Shown piece by piece: positions 17,264-25,962 of a stretch of DNA of 64,000 nt. The notes under the pieces were generated by a model. That model saw nothing but the letters and a program-made list of their open reading frames with translations. It ran no database searches and was not told the origin of the DNA. Positions within the stretch are counted from its first letter, which is position 1. The number at the start of each line of letters is the position of its first letter. Origin of the DNA: Methylomicrobium lacus_A (lineage in GTDB: Bacteria > Pseudomonadota > Gammaproteobacteria > Methylococcales > Methylomonadaceae). Location of the stretch: the NCBI RefSeq assembly GCF_041897535.1, contig NZ_CP169217.1, positions 1,054,001-1,118,000 on the forward strand, written 5' to 3'. Both the position numbers and the translations under genes were made by a program.

Positions 17264-18286
17264 CTAGATGTAATTTTTTACCAGCACCTCGGCGATTTGC
17301 ACGCTGTTCAAGGCGGCGCCCTTACGGACGTTGTCGCCGACCACCCACAGGTCGAGACCCAAAGGATGCGAAACGTCTTCCCGGATGCGGCCGACGAACA
17401 CTTCGTCATGGCCTGAAGACTCGGTCACCGCGGTCGGCCAGCCACCGTTTTTACGTTCGTCCACCACCTTCACCCCGGCCGCGTGCTGGAGTAATTCCCT
17501 GGCCTTTTCGGCGCTGATTTTGTGACGCGTTTCAATATGCACCGCTTCGGAATGGCCATAAAAAACCGGCACCCGGACCGCGGTCGCATTGACCTTCACC
17601 GAGGCGTCGCCGAGGATCTTCTGGGTTTCCCAGACCATCTTCATTTCTTCCTTGGTGTAGCCGTTGTCCATGAACACATCGATCTGCGGCAGCACATTGA
17701 ACGCGATCTGCTTCGGATAGACCTTGCTCTCGATCGGCTGACCGTTCAGCAGTTTCGCCGTTTGGTTCGCGACTTCGTCGATGCCTTTCTTGCCGGTGCC
17801 GGAAACGGCCTGATAGGTGCAGACATTGATCCGGTCGATGCCGACCGCATCGTAAATCGGCTTCAACGCAACCAACATTTGAATGGTAGAGCAATTGGGA
17901 TTCGCGATGATGCCGCGGTTTTTATAATCGGCGATTTTTTCCGGATTGACTTCCGGCACGACCAACGGAATATCGTCGTCATAACGGAAATGCGAGGTAT
18001 TGTCGACGACGATGCAGCCGGCCGCCGCCGCCTTCGGCGCATATTCGGCAGACACCGAACCGCCGGCCGAAAACAGGCCGATCTGCGCCTTCGAAAAATC
18101 GAATGTCGCCAGATCCTCGACTTTTAACGAGCCGCCCTTGAACGGAATGCGCTTGCCGACCGACTTGCTGCTGGCCAGCGCATACACTTCGCCGACCGGA
18201 AAATTGCGCTCTTCGAGTATCGACAGCATCGCCTCGCCGACGGCGCCGGTCGCGCCGACCACTGCAACATTATAAACTTTTGACAT
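17264..18286 (-). CDS. asd: Aspartate-semialdehyde dehydrogenase
   Basis: Converts aspartyl phosphate to aspartate semialdehyde, the branch point to lysine/diaminopimelate, threonine and methionine. 340 residues, full length. N-terminal NADP-binding VAVVGATGAVGEAML, catalytic cysteine in ANPNCSTIQMLVAL, and the C-terminal active-site His in ETRHKISAE. Start MSKVYN at 18286 is chosen over an upstream in-frame start at 18316 because the family begins there and AAGGG lies about 8 nt upstream. It sits in the leuC-leuD-asd-fimV run. Confidence 0.96.
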   Translation of the reverse strand: MSKVYNVAVVGATGAVGEAMLSILEERNFPVGEVYALASSKSVGKRIPFKGGSLKVEDLATFDFSKAQIGLFSAGGSVSAEYAPKAAAAGCIVVDNTSHFRYDDDIPLVVPEVNPEKIADYKNRGIIANPNCSTIQMLVALKPIYDAVGIDRINVCTYQAVSGTGKKGIDEVANQTAKLLNGQPIESKVYPKQIAFNVLPQIDVFMDNGYTKEEMKMVWETQKILGDASVKVNATAVRVPVFYGHSEAVHIETRHKISAEKARELLQHAAGVKVVDERKNGGWPTAVTESSGHDEVFVGRIREDVSHPLGLDLWVVGDNVRKGAALNSVQIAEVLVKNYI

Positions 18287-18384
18287 GGAACAACCCTTGG
18301 AAAACAGCCGACGCACGGCTTATGCTGAAATAAACACGCAAGCGGATGAAGCAGAAGCTTCATCCGCAATGGGATGGGCCGGGA

Positions 18385-19020
18385 TCAGCCCGCGAACAAC
18401 CAGGGCGCGCGCTTGGCGCGTTTGGCTTCATAGTCTCTGATCTTGTCCGCATTTTGCAAGGTCAAGGCGATATCGTCGAGCCCATTCAACAAACGGTATT
18501 TCCGCGCCGGATCGACATCGAAGCGAATCACCCTGCCGGCCGGCGTGGTGATCGTTTGCGCGGCCAGATCGATCGTCAAACGGTAGCCCGGAACCAGTTC
18601 CTGGAACAGGCTATCCACCTCGGCGGCCGGCAACGCGATCGGCAACAGGCCGTTCTTGAAGCAGTTGTTGTAGAAGATGTCCGCGAAGCTCGGCGCGATG
18701 ATCGCGCGGAAACCGTAGTCTTCCAGAGCCCAGGGCGCGTGTTCGCGCGAGGAGCCGCAGCCGAAGTTCTCGCGGGTCAGCAGGATTTCGGAGCCTTGGT
18801 AATCCGGCTGATTGAGTATGAAATGCTCGTTCAGCGGACGATTCGTGCAGTCCATGTCGGGCTCGCCGTGGTCGAGGTAACGCCATTCGTCGAACAGATA
18901 AGGGCCGAAGCCGGCGCGGCGAATCGATTTCAAAAATTGTTTCGGGATGATCGCATCGGTGTCGATATTGGCGCGGTCGATCGGCGCAACCAGTCCTGTT
19001 ATTTGTGTAAACGCTCTCAT
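18385..19020 (-). CDS. leuD: 3-isopropylmalate dehydratase small subunit
   Basis: Small subunit of isopropylmalate isomerase in leucine synthesis. 211 residues with family landmarks MRAFTQITGLVAPIDRANIDTDAIIPKQFLK, GFGPYLFDEWRYL and NFGCGSSREHAPWAL. The ATG at 19020 overlaps the leuC stop by 4 nt (ATGA) and is preceded by AAGGAGG inside leuC. Confidence 0.97.
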   Translation of the reverse strand: MRAFTQITGLVAPIDRANIDTDAIIPKQFLKSIRRAGFGPYLFDEWRYLDHGEPDMDCTNRPLNEHFILNQPDYQGSEILLTRENFGCGSSREHAPWALEDYGFRAIIAPSFADIFYNNCFKNGLLPIALPAAEVDSLFQELVPGYRLTIDLAAQTITTPAGRVIRFDVDPARKYRLLNGLDDIALTLQNADKIRDYEAKRAKRAPWLFAG

Positions 19021-20438
19021 TGACGTACCTCCTTCTCCCATTTGCTCACATCGACAAAATGCCCCTCGATCGCGGCCGCGGCGGCCATCTCCGGACTGAC
19101 CAGATGCGTGCGTCCGCCATAGCCTTGCCGGCCTTCGAAATTGCGGTTCGAGGTCGACGCGCAGCGTTCACCCGGCTCCAGCCGGTCCGCGTTCATCGCC
19201 AGACACATCGAACAGCCGGGATCGCGCCATTCAAAGCCCGCCTCGGTAAAGATCTTGTCCAGGCCTTCCGCCTCGGCCTGATGTTTGACCAGACCGGAGC
19301 CCGGCACAACCATCGCCAGCTTGATGCTCGACGCCACCTTCTTGCCTTTCGCGACCGCCGCTGCCGCGCGCAAATCCTCGATTCGGGAATTGGTGCAGGA
19401 GCCGATGAAAATCTTGTCGAGCTTGATGTCGGTGATCGCCTGGCCCGGTTTCAGGTCCATGTATTTCAACGCCTGGATCATGCTTTGCTTCTTGGTCGCG
19501 TCCGTTTCGAGCGCCGGATCCGGCACCTTGTCGTCGATCGAAACCACCAATTCCGGCGAAGTACCCCAGGTCACCTGCGGCCGGATCGAAGCGGCATCGA
19601 TATCGATGGTCTTGTCGAATACCGCATCCGGGTCCGAATGCAGGTTTTGCCACATCCGTTCGGCCATGAACCAGTCGTTGCCTTTCGGCGCATAAGGCCG
19701 GCCCCGGTAATACTCGATCGTGGTTTCGTCGACGCCGATCAGGCCCGCGCGCGCGCCGGCTTCGATCGCCATGTTGCAAATCGTCATGCGGCCTTCCATC
19801 GACAAGGCACGGATCGCATCGCCGGCAAATTCGATCGTATAGCCGTTGCCGCCGGCGGTGCCGATCTTGCCGATGATCGCCAGCACGATGTCTTTCGCGG
19901 TCACGCCGGGGCCGGTCTTGCCGTTGACCCGGATCAGCATGTTTTTGGCTTTTTTCTGCACCAAGCATTGCGTCGCCAGCACATGCTCGACCTCGGAGGT
20001 GCCGATGCCGAACGCCAGCGCGCCGGAGGCGCCGTGCGTCGAAGTATGCGAATCGCCGCAGACGATGGTCATGCCCGGCAAGGTCGCGCCCTGCTCGGGG
20101 CCGATCACATGCACGATGCCTTGACGCTCATCTGCCATGCTAAATTCGGTGATGCCGAATTCGGCGCAGTTCTTTTCGAGAGTCTCGACCTGCAAACGTG
20201 AAACCGGATCGGCGATGCCTTTGGCGCGGTCGGTGGTCGGCACGTTATGGTCGGCCACCGCCAGGTTTCTGTCGGTGCGCCACGGTTTGCGTCCTGACAG
20301 GCGCAGGCCTTCGAACGCCTGCGGCGACGTCACTTCGTGCACCAGTTGGCGGTCGATATAAATCAATGAAGAACCGTCGTCCTCGGTATGGACGACATGA
20401 TCTTCCCATAATTTGTCATATAAAGTTTTACCCGGCAT
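19017..20438 (-). CDS. leuC: 3-isopropylmalate dehydratase large subunit
   Basis: Aconitase-family [4Fe-4S] subunit of isopropylmalate isomerase. 473 residues. Cluster ligands are in FIGSCTNSRIEDLR and DPGCSMCLAMN; the active-site motif CGDSHTSTHGASGALAFGIGTSE is present. It is translationally coupled to leuD. leuB, usually between leuD and asd in this gene order, is not present in the 98-bp gap that follows leuD. Confidence 0.97.
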   Translation of the reverse strand: MPGKTLYDKLWEDHVVHTEDDGSSLIYIDRQLVHEVTSPQAFEGLRLSGRKPWRTDRNLAVADHNVPTTDRAKGIADPVSRLQVETLEKNCAEFGITEFSMADERQGIVHVIGPEQGATLPGMTIVCGDSHTSTHGASGALAFGIGTSEVEHVLATQCLVQKKAKNMLIRVNGKTGPGVTAKDIVLAIIGKIGTAGGNGYTIEFAGDAIRALSMEGRMTICNMAIEAGARAGLIGVDETTIEYYRGRPYAPKGNDWFMAERMWQNLHSDPDAVFDKTIDIDAASIRPQVTWGTSPELVVSIDDKVPDPALETDATKKQSMIQALKYMDLKPGQAITDIKLDKIFIGSCTNSRIEDLRAAAAVAKGKKVASSIKLAMVVPGSGLVKHQAEAEGLDKIFTEAGFEWRDPGCSMCLAMNADRLEPGERCASTSNRNFEGRQGYGGRTHLVSPEMAAAAAIEGHFVDVSKWEKEVRQ

Positions 20439-20486
20439 AGCTCTTATGTGTAGTTGGGCCGATGGGTACGGCGGAATGAAAGTGAA

Positions 20487-21125
20487 TTATTCTAAGACGG
20501 CAAGCAGTTTGGCGGTGATCTGTCCGACATCGCCGACACCGGCGATCGTGGCGAATTTGGCGCTTTGGCCCGCGGCGGAATAATACCCGACCAGCGGCTT
20601 GGTCTGATGATGATAAACCTCTAGGCGCTTGCGGACCGTTTCTTCCTTGTCGTCGTCGCGCTGAATCAAGGGTTCGCCGGTCACGTCATCGACGCCCTCG
20701 ACTTTCGGCGGATTGAAGATCACATGATAACTGCGCCCCGAAGCCGGATGCACGCGGCGGCCGGCCATCCGCTTGACGATTTCCTCGTCGTCGACCGCGA
20801 TTTCGACGACATGGCCGATGTCGATGCCCATCGCCTTCAAGCCCTCGGCCTGCGCGATCGTGCGCGGAAAACCGTCGAGCAGGAAGCCGTTCGTGCAATC
20901 ATCCTGCGCGATCCGCTCCTTGATCAAACCCAGAATGATGTCGTCGGACACCAAACCGCCCGCATCCATCACTTTTTTGGCTTCAATTCCCAAAGGCGTT
21001 CCGGCTCTGACCGCGGCACGCAGCATGTCACCCGTCGAAATCTGGGGAATACCGTACTTTTGAGTAATGAACTGGGCCTGAGTTCCCTTGCCGGAACCCG
21101 GACTCCCTAAGAGGATGATGCGCAT
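20487..21125 (-). CDS. adk: Adenylate kinase
   Basis: Catalyses ATP + AMP = 2 ADP. 212 residues: P-loop GSPGSGKGTQ, AMP-binding STGDMLRAAV and DGFPRTIAQAE, then the long LID domain (GRRVHPASGRSYHVIFNPP, with no zinc cysteines) and RKRLEVYHHQT. It starts 49 nt upstream of leuC on the same strand, so it may share a transcript, and it is divergent from the CNNM-domain gene. Confidence 0.97.
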   Translation of the reverse strand: MRIILLGSPGSGKGTQAQFITQKYGIPQISTGDMLRAAVRAGTPLGIEAKKVMDAGGLVSDDIILGLIKERIAQDDCTNGFLLDGFPRTIAQAEGLKAMGIDIGHVVEIAVDDEEIVKRMAGRRVHPASGRSYHVIFNPPKVEGVDDVTGEPLIQRDDDKEETVRKRLEVYHHQTKPLVGYYSAAGQSAKFATIAGVGDVGQITAKLLAVLE

Positions 21126-21336
21126 GAAATAACTCCCGGTTTTGCGTCGTTAAAAAGGCTTCTGAATAAGAAGCTTGACCGCATATTCTATAACAGTTCA
21201 GTTATAAACTGTTGTAAAATTTGATCACTTTATTGACAGGAAGCATTGACATTCGCGCCTGATTGCCGCAAGAAACTTGACAAAAATTTCTCACTTCGTA
21301 GAGTAGACACTTCTTCCCTCACAGAGACCCCCTTCC

Positions 21337-22587
21337 TTGAACGATTTACCCCTCGGCCTGCTATGGGGCTTGCTTGCCCTGATGCTCGTTTTATCCTCAT
21401 TTTTTTCCGGGTCCGAAACCGCTTTGATGATGTTGAACCGATACCGGCTCAAACATCTGGTCAAATTGAAGCACGCCGGCGCGATCAAGGCGCACACGCT
21501 GCTGCAACGTCCCGACCGCCTGATCAGTCTGATTCTGCTCGGCAACGTGTTCGTGAATATCGCGGCTTCCTCGATCGCGACGGTGATCGCGATCCGGCTC
21601 TATGGCGAGGATGAGTCCGTCATTACGATTGCGGCCGTGTTGTTGACGCTCGTGGTGTTGATTTTTTCCGAGGTCACGCCGAAGACCCTGGCCGCGGTCA
21701 AGCCTGAAATGCTGGCTTTCCCGGCCGCCTGGATTTATGTCCCGCTGCTGAAGGCGGCCTATCCCCTGGTGTTGAGCATCAACCTGATCGCGAACCTGCT
21801 GCTCCGCATGGTGGGAGTCCGGGTACACAAACACAATCACGAAACCTTGAACAAGGACGAACTCCGCAGCATCGTGAACGAAGCGGAAAGCCTCTTGCCC
21901 GCGCGCTATCAAAAAATGTTGCTCGGCATTCTCGATCTCGAATCGGCCACGGTCGAAGACATCATGACGCCGCGCAACGACATTTACGGCATCGACCTGG
22001 AATTGCCGATCGAAGACATCATCAACCAAATCAAGAACAGTCCGCACACCCGCCTGCCGGTCTATAAAAAAAGCATCGACCGAGTGGTCGGCTTTTTGCA
22101 CTTACGCAACGTGCTGATCAAGATCAATCAGGAAAATTTCGATAAAACCCAGCTGATGAATGCGCTGACCAAGCCTGCATTCATTCCGGAAAGCACGCCG
22201 ATTCATGAGCAAATTCAGCATTTCAAGAGCGAAAAGCTGCGCATCGGTCTGGTCGTCGATGAATACGGCGATGTGCAGGGACTGGTGACGCTCGATGATT
22301 TGTTGCAGGAAATCCTCGGCGGACTGGTCGCCGATGAAGTCACCTTCAGAAAACAAGCCGACGGCAGTTATCTGGTCGATGCCGGCATCACCGTCCGCGA
22401 ATTGAACCGGCTGATGCAATGGGAACTGCCGACCGAAGGCCCCAAAACGCTGAACGGACTGATCATCGAATTCATGGAAACGATTCCGGAGGAAGGTACC
22501 AGCATCAAGCTGCACGGCTATCCGCTCGAAATCATCAAGCGCGACCAAAGCTCGGTCAAACTGGTCAAATTTTTGCCCGGAGAATAA
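21337..22587 (+). CDS. CNNM/HlyC-CorC family membrane protein (DUF21-CBS-CorC_HlyC)
   Basis: 416 residues. Four membrane segments of a DUF21/CNNM domain (LMLVLSSFFSGSETALMMLN, ILLGNVFVNIAASS, FSEVTPKTLAAVKPEMLAF), a tandem CBS pair (about 205-330, VEDIMTPRNDIYGID and GLVVDEYGDVQGLVTLDDLL) and a C-terminal CorC_HlyC domain. Relatives include YfjD/CorB and are linked to Mg2+ or Co2+ transport. Start is TTG at 21337; the next in-frame ATG would delete the first half of membrane helix 1. It is divergent from adk with a 211-bp intergenic region. Confidence 0.88.
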   Translation: MNDLPLGLLWGLLALMLVLSSFFSGSETALMMLNRYRLKHLVKLKHAGAIKAHTLLQRPDRLISLILLGNVFVNIAASSIATVIAIRLYGEDESVITIAAVLLTLVVLIFSEVTPKTLAAVKPEMLAFPAAWIYVPLLKAAYPLVLSINLIANLLLRMVGVRVHKHNHETLNKDELRSIVNEAESLLPARYQKMLLGILDLESATVEDIMTPRNDIYGIDLELPIEDIINQIKNSPHTRLPVYKKSIDRVVGFLHLRNVLIKINQENFDKTQLMNALTKPAFIPESTPIHEQIQHFKSEKLRIGLVVDEYGDVQGLVTLDDLLQEILGGLVADEVTFRKQADGSYLVDAGITVRELNRLMQWELPTEGPKTLNGLIIEFMETIPEEGTSIKLHGYPLEIIKRDQSSVKLVKFLPGE

Positions 22588-22596
22588 GATCCCGAC

Positions 22597-23256
22597 TCAC
22601 GCCCTGCCGGCCAGAAACGGCACGAAGTTGACCGGTTCCAGCTCTTCGACTTCATAGCCGTTTTCGGTTCTGAACACGCGCAGCAATTCCTGGCGTTCGC
22701 CGCGTCCGATCGGGATGATCATCACACCGCCGACCGCCATTTGTTCGAGCAGCATTTCGGGAATTTCGGAGGGTGCGGCGGCGACCAGGATGCCGTCATA
22801 AGGCGCATGCTCGGGCCAGCCCCAGCCGCCGTCGCTGTGCTGATAGCTGATATTTTTCAGCTTCAGGCTCCACAAATGATCCTTGGCCTTTTTCTGCAAC
22901 GGCATGATGCGTTCGACCGTATACACATGCTCGACCAGTTGCGCCAGAATTGCGGTCTGGTAGCCGCAACCGGTGCCGATTTCGAGCACCTTGCGGAGAC
23001 TGCCGAATTCGAGCAGCAATTCGGTCATCTTGGCGACGATATACGGCTGTGAAATGGTCTGATTGAATCCGATCGGCAGCGCGGTATCTTCATAAGCTCG
23101 GCTCGACAACGCCTCGTCGACAAAAATATGCCGCGGCGTCCGCCCCATCACATCGAGCACTTTATTGCTCTTGATGCCCTGTTCGAGCAAACGCCGGGCC
23201 ATCCTTTCCCGCGTACGCCGGGAGGTCATGCCGATACCTTGTAGGGTTGGATTCAT
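22597..23256 (-). CDS. pcm: Protein-L-isoaspartate O-methyltransferase
   Basis: SAM-dependent repair enzyme for isoaspartyl residues. About 219 residues: MTSRRTRERMARRLLEQGI, VDEALSSRAYEDTALPIGFNQTISQPY, and SAM motif I VLEIGTGCGYQTAILAQL. Start ATG 23256 overlaps the surE stop (ATGA), so the two are translationally coupled. Pairing with surE is common in gammaproteobacteria. Confidence 0.95.
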   Translation of the reverse strand: MNPTLQGIGMTSRRTRERMARRLLEQGIKSNKVLDVMGRTPRHIFVDEALSSRAYEDTALPIGFNQTISQPYIVAKMTELLLEFGSLRKVLEIGTGCGYQTAILAQLVEHVYTVERIMPLQKKAKDHLWSLKLKNISYQHSDGGWGWPEHAPYDGILVAAAPSEIPEMLLEQMAVGGVMIIPIGRGERQELLRVFRTENGYEVEELEPVNFVPFLAGRA

Positions 23257-24011
23257 GCGCTGGTTTCCTCCGAAAGCCAAGTCCTGATCGTATTGACCCG
23301 ATCATACCAGGTCAAATCCAGTTGCAGCGGCGTAACCGACACGTAACCCGCGCTGACCGCATCGAAATCGGTGCCGGGTCCCGCATCCTGTTCCGCCCCC
23401 GGAGGACCCACCCAATAGATCGCGCGTCCGCGCGGATCGCTCTGTTTGATTACCGGTTCCGACTTGTGCCGTTGGCCCAGGCGGGTCGCCCGATAGCCCT
23501 TCAACGCTTCGAGCGGAACATCCGGCACGTTCACATTCAGCAAGGTATCCTGCGGCAAGGGCTTGGCGAGCAGGCGCTTCAACAACACGACCGCGACCTC
23601 GGCCGCGGTCGCAAAATGCTTCGGCTCCTCGTTACAGACCAACGAAATCGCGACCGCCGGCAACCCCAGGAAGCGGCCTTCGGTCGCCGCGGCGACCGTA
23701 CCCGAATACAGCACGTCATCGCCCATATTGGCGCCGTGGTTTATCCCGGCGATCACCATGTCCGGTTCCGGTTCCAACAGCCCGGTAATCGCCAGATGCA
23801 CGCAATCGGTCGGCGTGCCGTCGACCTTGATGAACCCGTTGTCGGCCACATGCGCGCGCAGCGGCAGGTCCAGGGTCAACGAATTGCTGGCCGCACTGCG
23901 ATTGCGATCGGGCGCCACGACCGAAATATCGGCGTACGGGCGCAAGGCCGCGGCCAGCGCGGCAAGCCCTTCGGCCAGGTAGCCGTCGTCATTACTCAAT
24001 AAAATATGCAT
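23253..24011 (-). CDS. surE: 5'/3'-nucleotidase SurE
   Basis: Metal-dependent nucleoside monophosphate phosphatase. 252 residues. N-terminal metal site MHILLSNDDGYLAEGL, then VVAPDRNRSAASNSLTL and AGINHGANMGDDVLYSGTVAAATEG, all hallmark SurE motifs. Order surE-pcm with truD beside it on the same strand is typical; here an oppositely oriented smr gene lies between truD and surE. Confidence 0.96.
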   Translation of the reverse strand: MHILLSNDDGYLAEGLAALAAALRPYADISVVAPDRNRSAASNSLTLDLPLRAHVADNGFIKVDGTPTDCVHLAITGLLEPEPDMVIAGINHGANMGDDVLYSGTVAAATEGRFLGLPAVAISLVCNEEPKHFATAAEVAVVLLKRLLAKPLPQDTLLNVNVPDVPLEALKGYRATRLGQRHKSEPVIKQSDPRGRAIYWVGPPGAEQDAGPGTDFDAVSAGYVSVTPLQLDLTWYDRVNTIRTWLSEETSA

Positions 24012-24087
24012 TTATCGTTCGCTCTAAAGCCGAATTCGCTATAAAATCCCGAAATATTAGCAACAATGCCCCACAAAATCAGCTTTC

Positions 24088-24663
24088 GTGACAAAAAAAA
24101 TCCAGGATCCCGCGGACAGTGAGTTGTTTCGTCTTGCCATCGGCACGGTGCGCGCGATAAAAGACGACAAGATAACCCTAGCGAAAGCAGAAAAACCGAA
24201 ACCCTACCCGAAAAACAAACCGGTCGAGATCGAAAACCGGCTTGTCGAACATCACGATTACGACCTCGACACGGTCAGCATCGAAGACCGGCTCAGTTAT
24301 ATCGCGCCGGGCCTGCAGAAAAACGTGCACGCCAAGATGCGCAAGGGCCAGTTCGGCCTGGACGCCGAAATCGACCTGCACGGCCTGACCAGCGCCGAAG
24401 CGAAGCGGCAACTGTTGGTCTTTTTGCACCGCGCGGTCACCGACGGTTGCCGCTCCGTTCTGATCATTCACGGCAAAGGCTATCGCTCGCAAGACAACCT
24501 GCCGGTCCTGAAAAACAACCTGAATCTCTGGCTGCGCCAGCACCAGGACGTATTGGCATTTTGCTCGGCCAAACCCAGAGACGGCGGCGCCGGCGCGGTA
24601 CTGGTGCTGTTGCGGCTGGCCGAAAAATTCGCCAAAAAAGACGAAGGCGATTGGGACTATTGA
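24088..24663 (+). CDS. Smr-domain protein (putative endonuclease/DNA-binding)
   Basis: 191 residues. The C-terminal Smr domain (about 95-190) shows the defining motifs EIDLHGLTSAEAKRQL, VLIIHGKGYRS and FCSAKPRDGGAGAVLVLL. Stand-alone Smr proteins of this YdaL/SmrA type have nicking nuclease activity in studied relatives. Start is GTG 24088; an ATG at 24066 is out of frame. The 3' end overlaps the truD stop region by 7 nt on the opposite strand. Confidence 0.85.
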   Translation: MTKKIQDPADSELFRLAIGTVRAIKDDKITLAKAEKPKPYPKNKPVEIENRLVEHHDYDLDTVSIEDRLSYIAPGLQKNVHAKMRKGQFGLDAEIDLHGLTSAEAKRQLLVFLHRAVTDGCRSVLIIHGKGYRSQDNLPVLKNNLNLWLRQHQDVLAFCSAKPRDGGAGAVLVLLRLAEKFAKKDEGDWDY

Positions 24664-25685
24664 TCCTCCCAATCGACCACCTCCCTGAGCAGCGCGGTCG
24701 CATAACTGCCGGCGGGCAACGAAAAACTCAAGTGTAATTGATCCTCCACAAACCGCCACGCCAGATCCGGCACATTGACCCGCAATGGCCGCCGCTCGCT
24801 TTCGACGCCGCTCTTTTGCAATCCTTCCGCCAGCTCGGGAAAGCGCCCGATCACTTCGGCTTCCAAAGCCGACGCCGCCTCGGACACCCCGCTGGCGCCC
24901 TGCCCCCATAACACGCCGGTCGGATGAATCTCGCCGGCTTTGAGGCGCCCGGCTATCGCCTGATCTTGTGCATCGGCCTTGAAGCGGCTGTGCGAACGGT
25001 CGAACATGTACACATCGCCCGGCAGCGGCAGGTTCCAGTTTTGCGCCGCTACCCTGGCCGCCAGCAGCTGATTGAAGAGGAACGAGCGGGCCGCCGACAG
25101 ATAGATGCCGCGCTGCTCGCGGCCGACTTTCTTGCCCTGAAACAGGCTCAAGGCCTGCTCGACATTACGGCCCTGGTGCCCGAAACGCTGCTCGCCGAAA
25201 TAATTGGCGAAGCCGCTCGCCTTGACCGCAGTTAACCGGGCATTGGCTTCATCCTGATCGCCCTTCCAGTCCCTAATCACCAGATTGAAGCGATTGCCGG
25301 CCAACGCGCCGCGCTGCAATTTACGCGCATGGCGGACCGCCTGCAACACTTCGATCGAAGCCGATGCGAACGCGGCCCAATCCGGGTCCGGCTTGCCCGG
25401 CAACCAAACGCTGAACCATTGCGTGGTGACCGCATGCCGGTCCTTCAGCCCGGCAAAGCCGATATCGCGCTGCCTGGCCTCCGCAAAACGGGCCAATTGC
25501 CTGGCCACATATTCGGTGTTCTCGCCGGTCTTGCGAATGCGCAAAAAAGCATGTTCGCCGCTGCCTGAAGGCTCGAACGCCAGGATTTCTTCGACGTTGA
25601 AATCTGCGGGCAGGACACGGATTTTACCTGATCCCGAGGGGCCGCCGTAAACATAAGGCCAAGCAGGAATGGAATATAACGACAT
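24657..25685 (-). CDS. truD: tRNA pseudouridine(13) synthase TruD
   Basis: 342 residues. Catalytic motif GFAGLKDRHAVTTQWFSV carries the nucleophilic Asp; RNRFNLV-type and NYFGEQRFGHQGRN motifs follow, plus the family-specific TRUD insertion domain with DRSHSRFKAD and PTGVLWGQG. It makes pseudouridine 13 in tRNA-Glu. It begins MSLYSIPAWPYVYGGPSG and lies upstream of surE-pcm on the same strand with the divergent smr gene between. Confidence 0.93.
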   Translation of the reverse strand: MSLYSIPAWPYVYGGPSGSGKIRVLPADFNVEEILAFEPSGSGEHAFLRIRKTGENTEYVARQLARFAEARQRDIGFAGLKDRHAVTTQWFSVWLPGKPDPDWAAFASASIEVLQAVRHARKLQRGALAGNRFNLVIRDWKGDQDEANARLTAVKASGFANYFGEQRFGHQGRNVEQALSLFQGKKVGREQRGIYLSAARSFLFNQLLAARVAAQNWNLPLPGDVYMFDRSHSRFKADAQDQAIAGRLKAGEIHPTGVLWGQGASGVSEAASALEAEVIGRFPELAEGLQKSGVESERRPLRVNVPDLAWRFVEDQLHLSFSLPAGSYATALLREVVDWEDQ

Positions 25686-25962
25686 TTCAAATCTAATCTC
25701 AGTTGCGATGAATTCACCGGAAGCACCACGATAACAACACGGATGCGACTTGTCGACTCGTTCACATCCTTCTCAGTTATCGATCGCTTAGGATAAGCCG
25801 TCAAAAAGCGTTTATTTAACTACACTTAAAAATCAATTCTATGGACAAATGATGCCTAATGCCTTTTAGCCGACCGAAAAAGACGAGGCCGTTTGTTTTT
25901 TAGCACAGATTGTTCAACGTTCAGTTCTCGGCCAAACAATCCTCTTCTTCGGAGATTTTTTA

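Noticed and set aside
17522..18127. Plus-strand frame opposite asd
   Set aside because: Antisense shadow of a clear, full-length asd gene.
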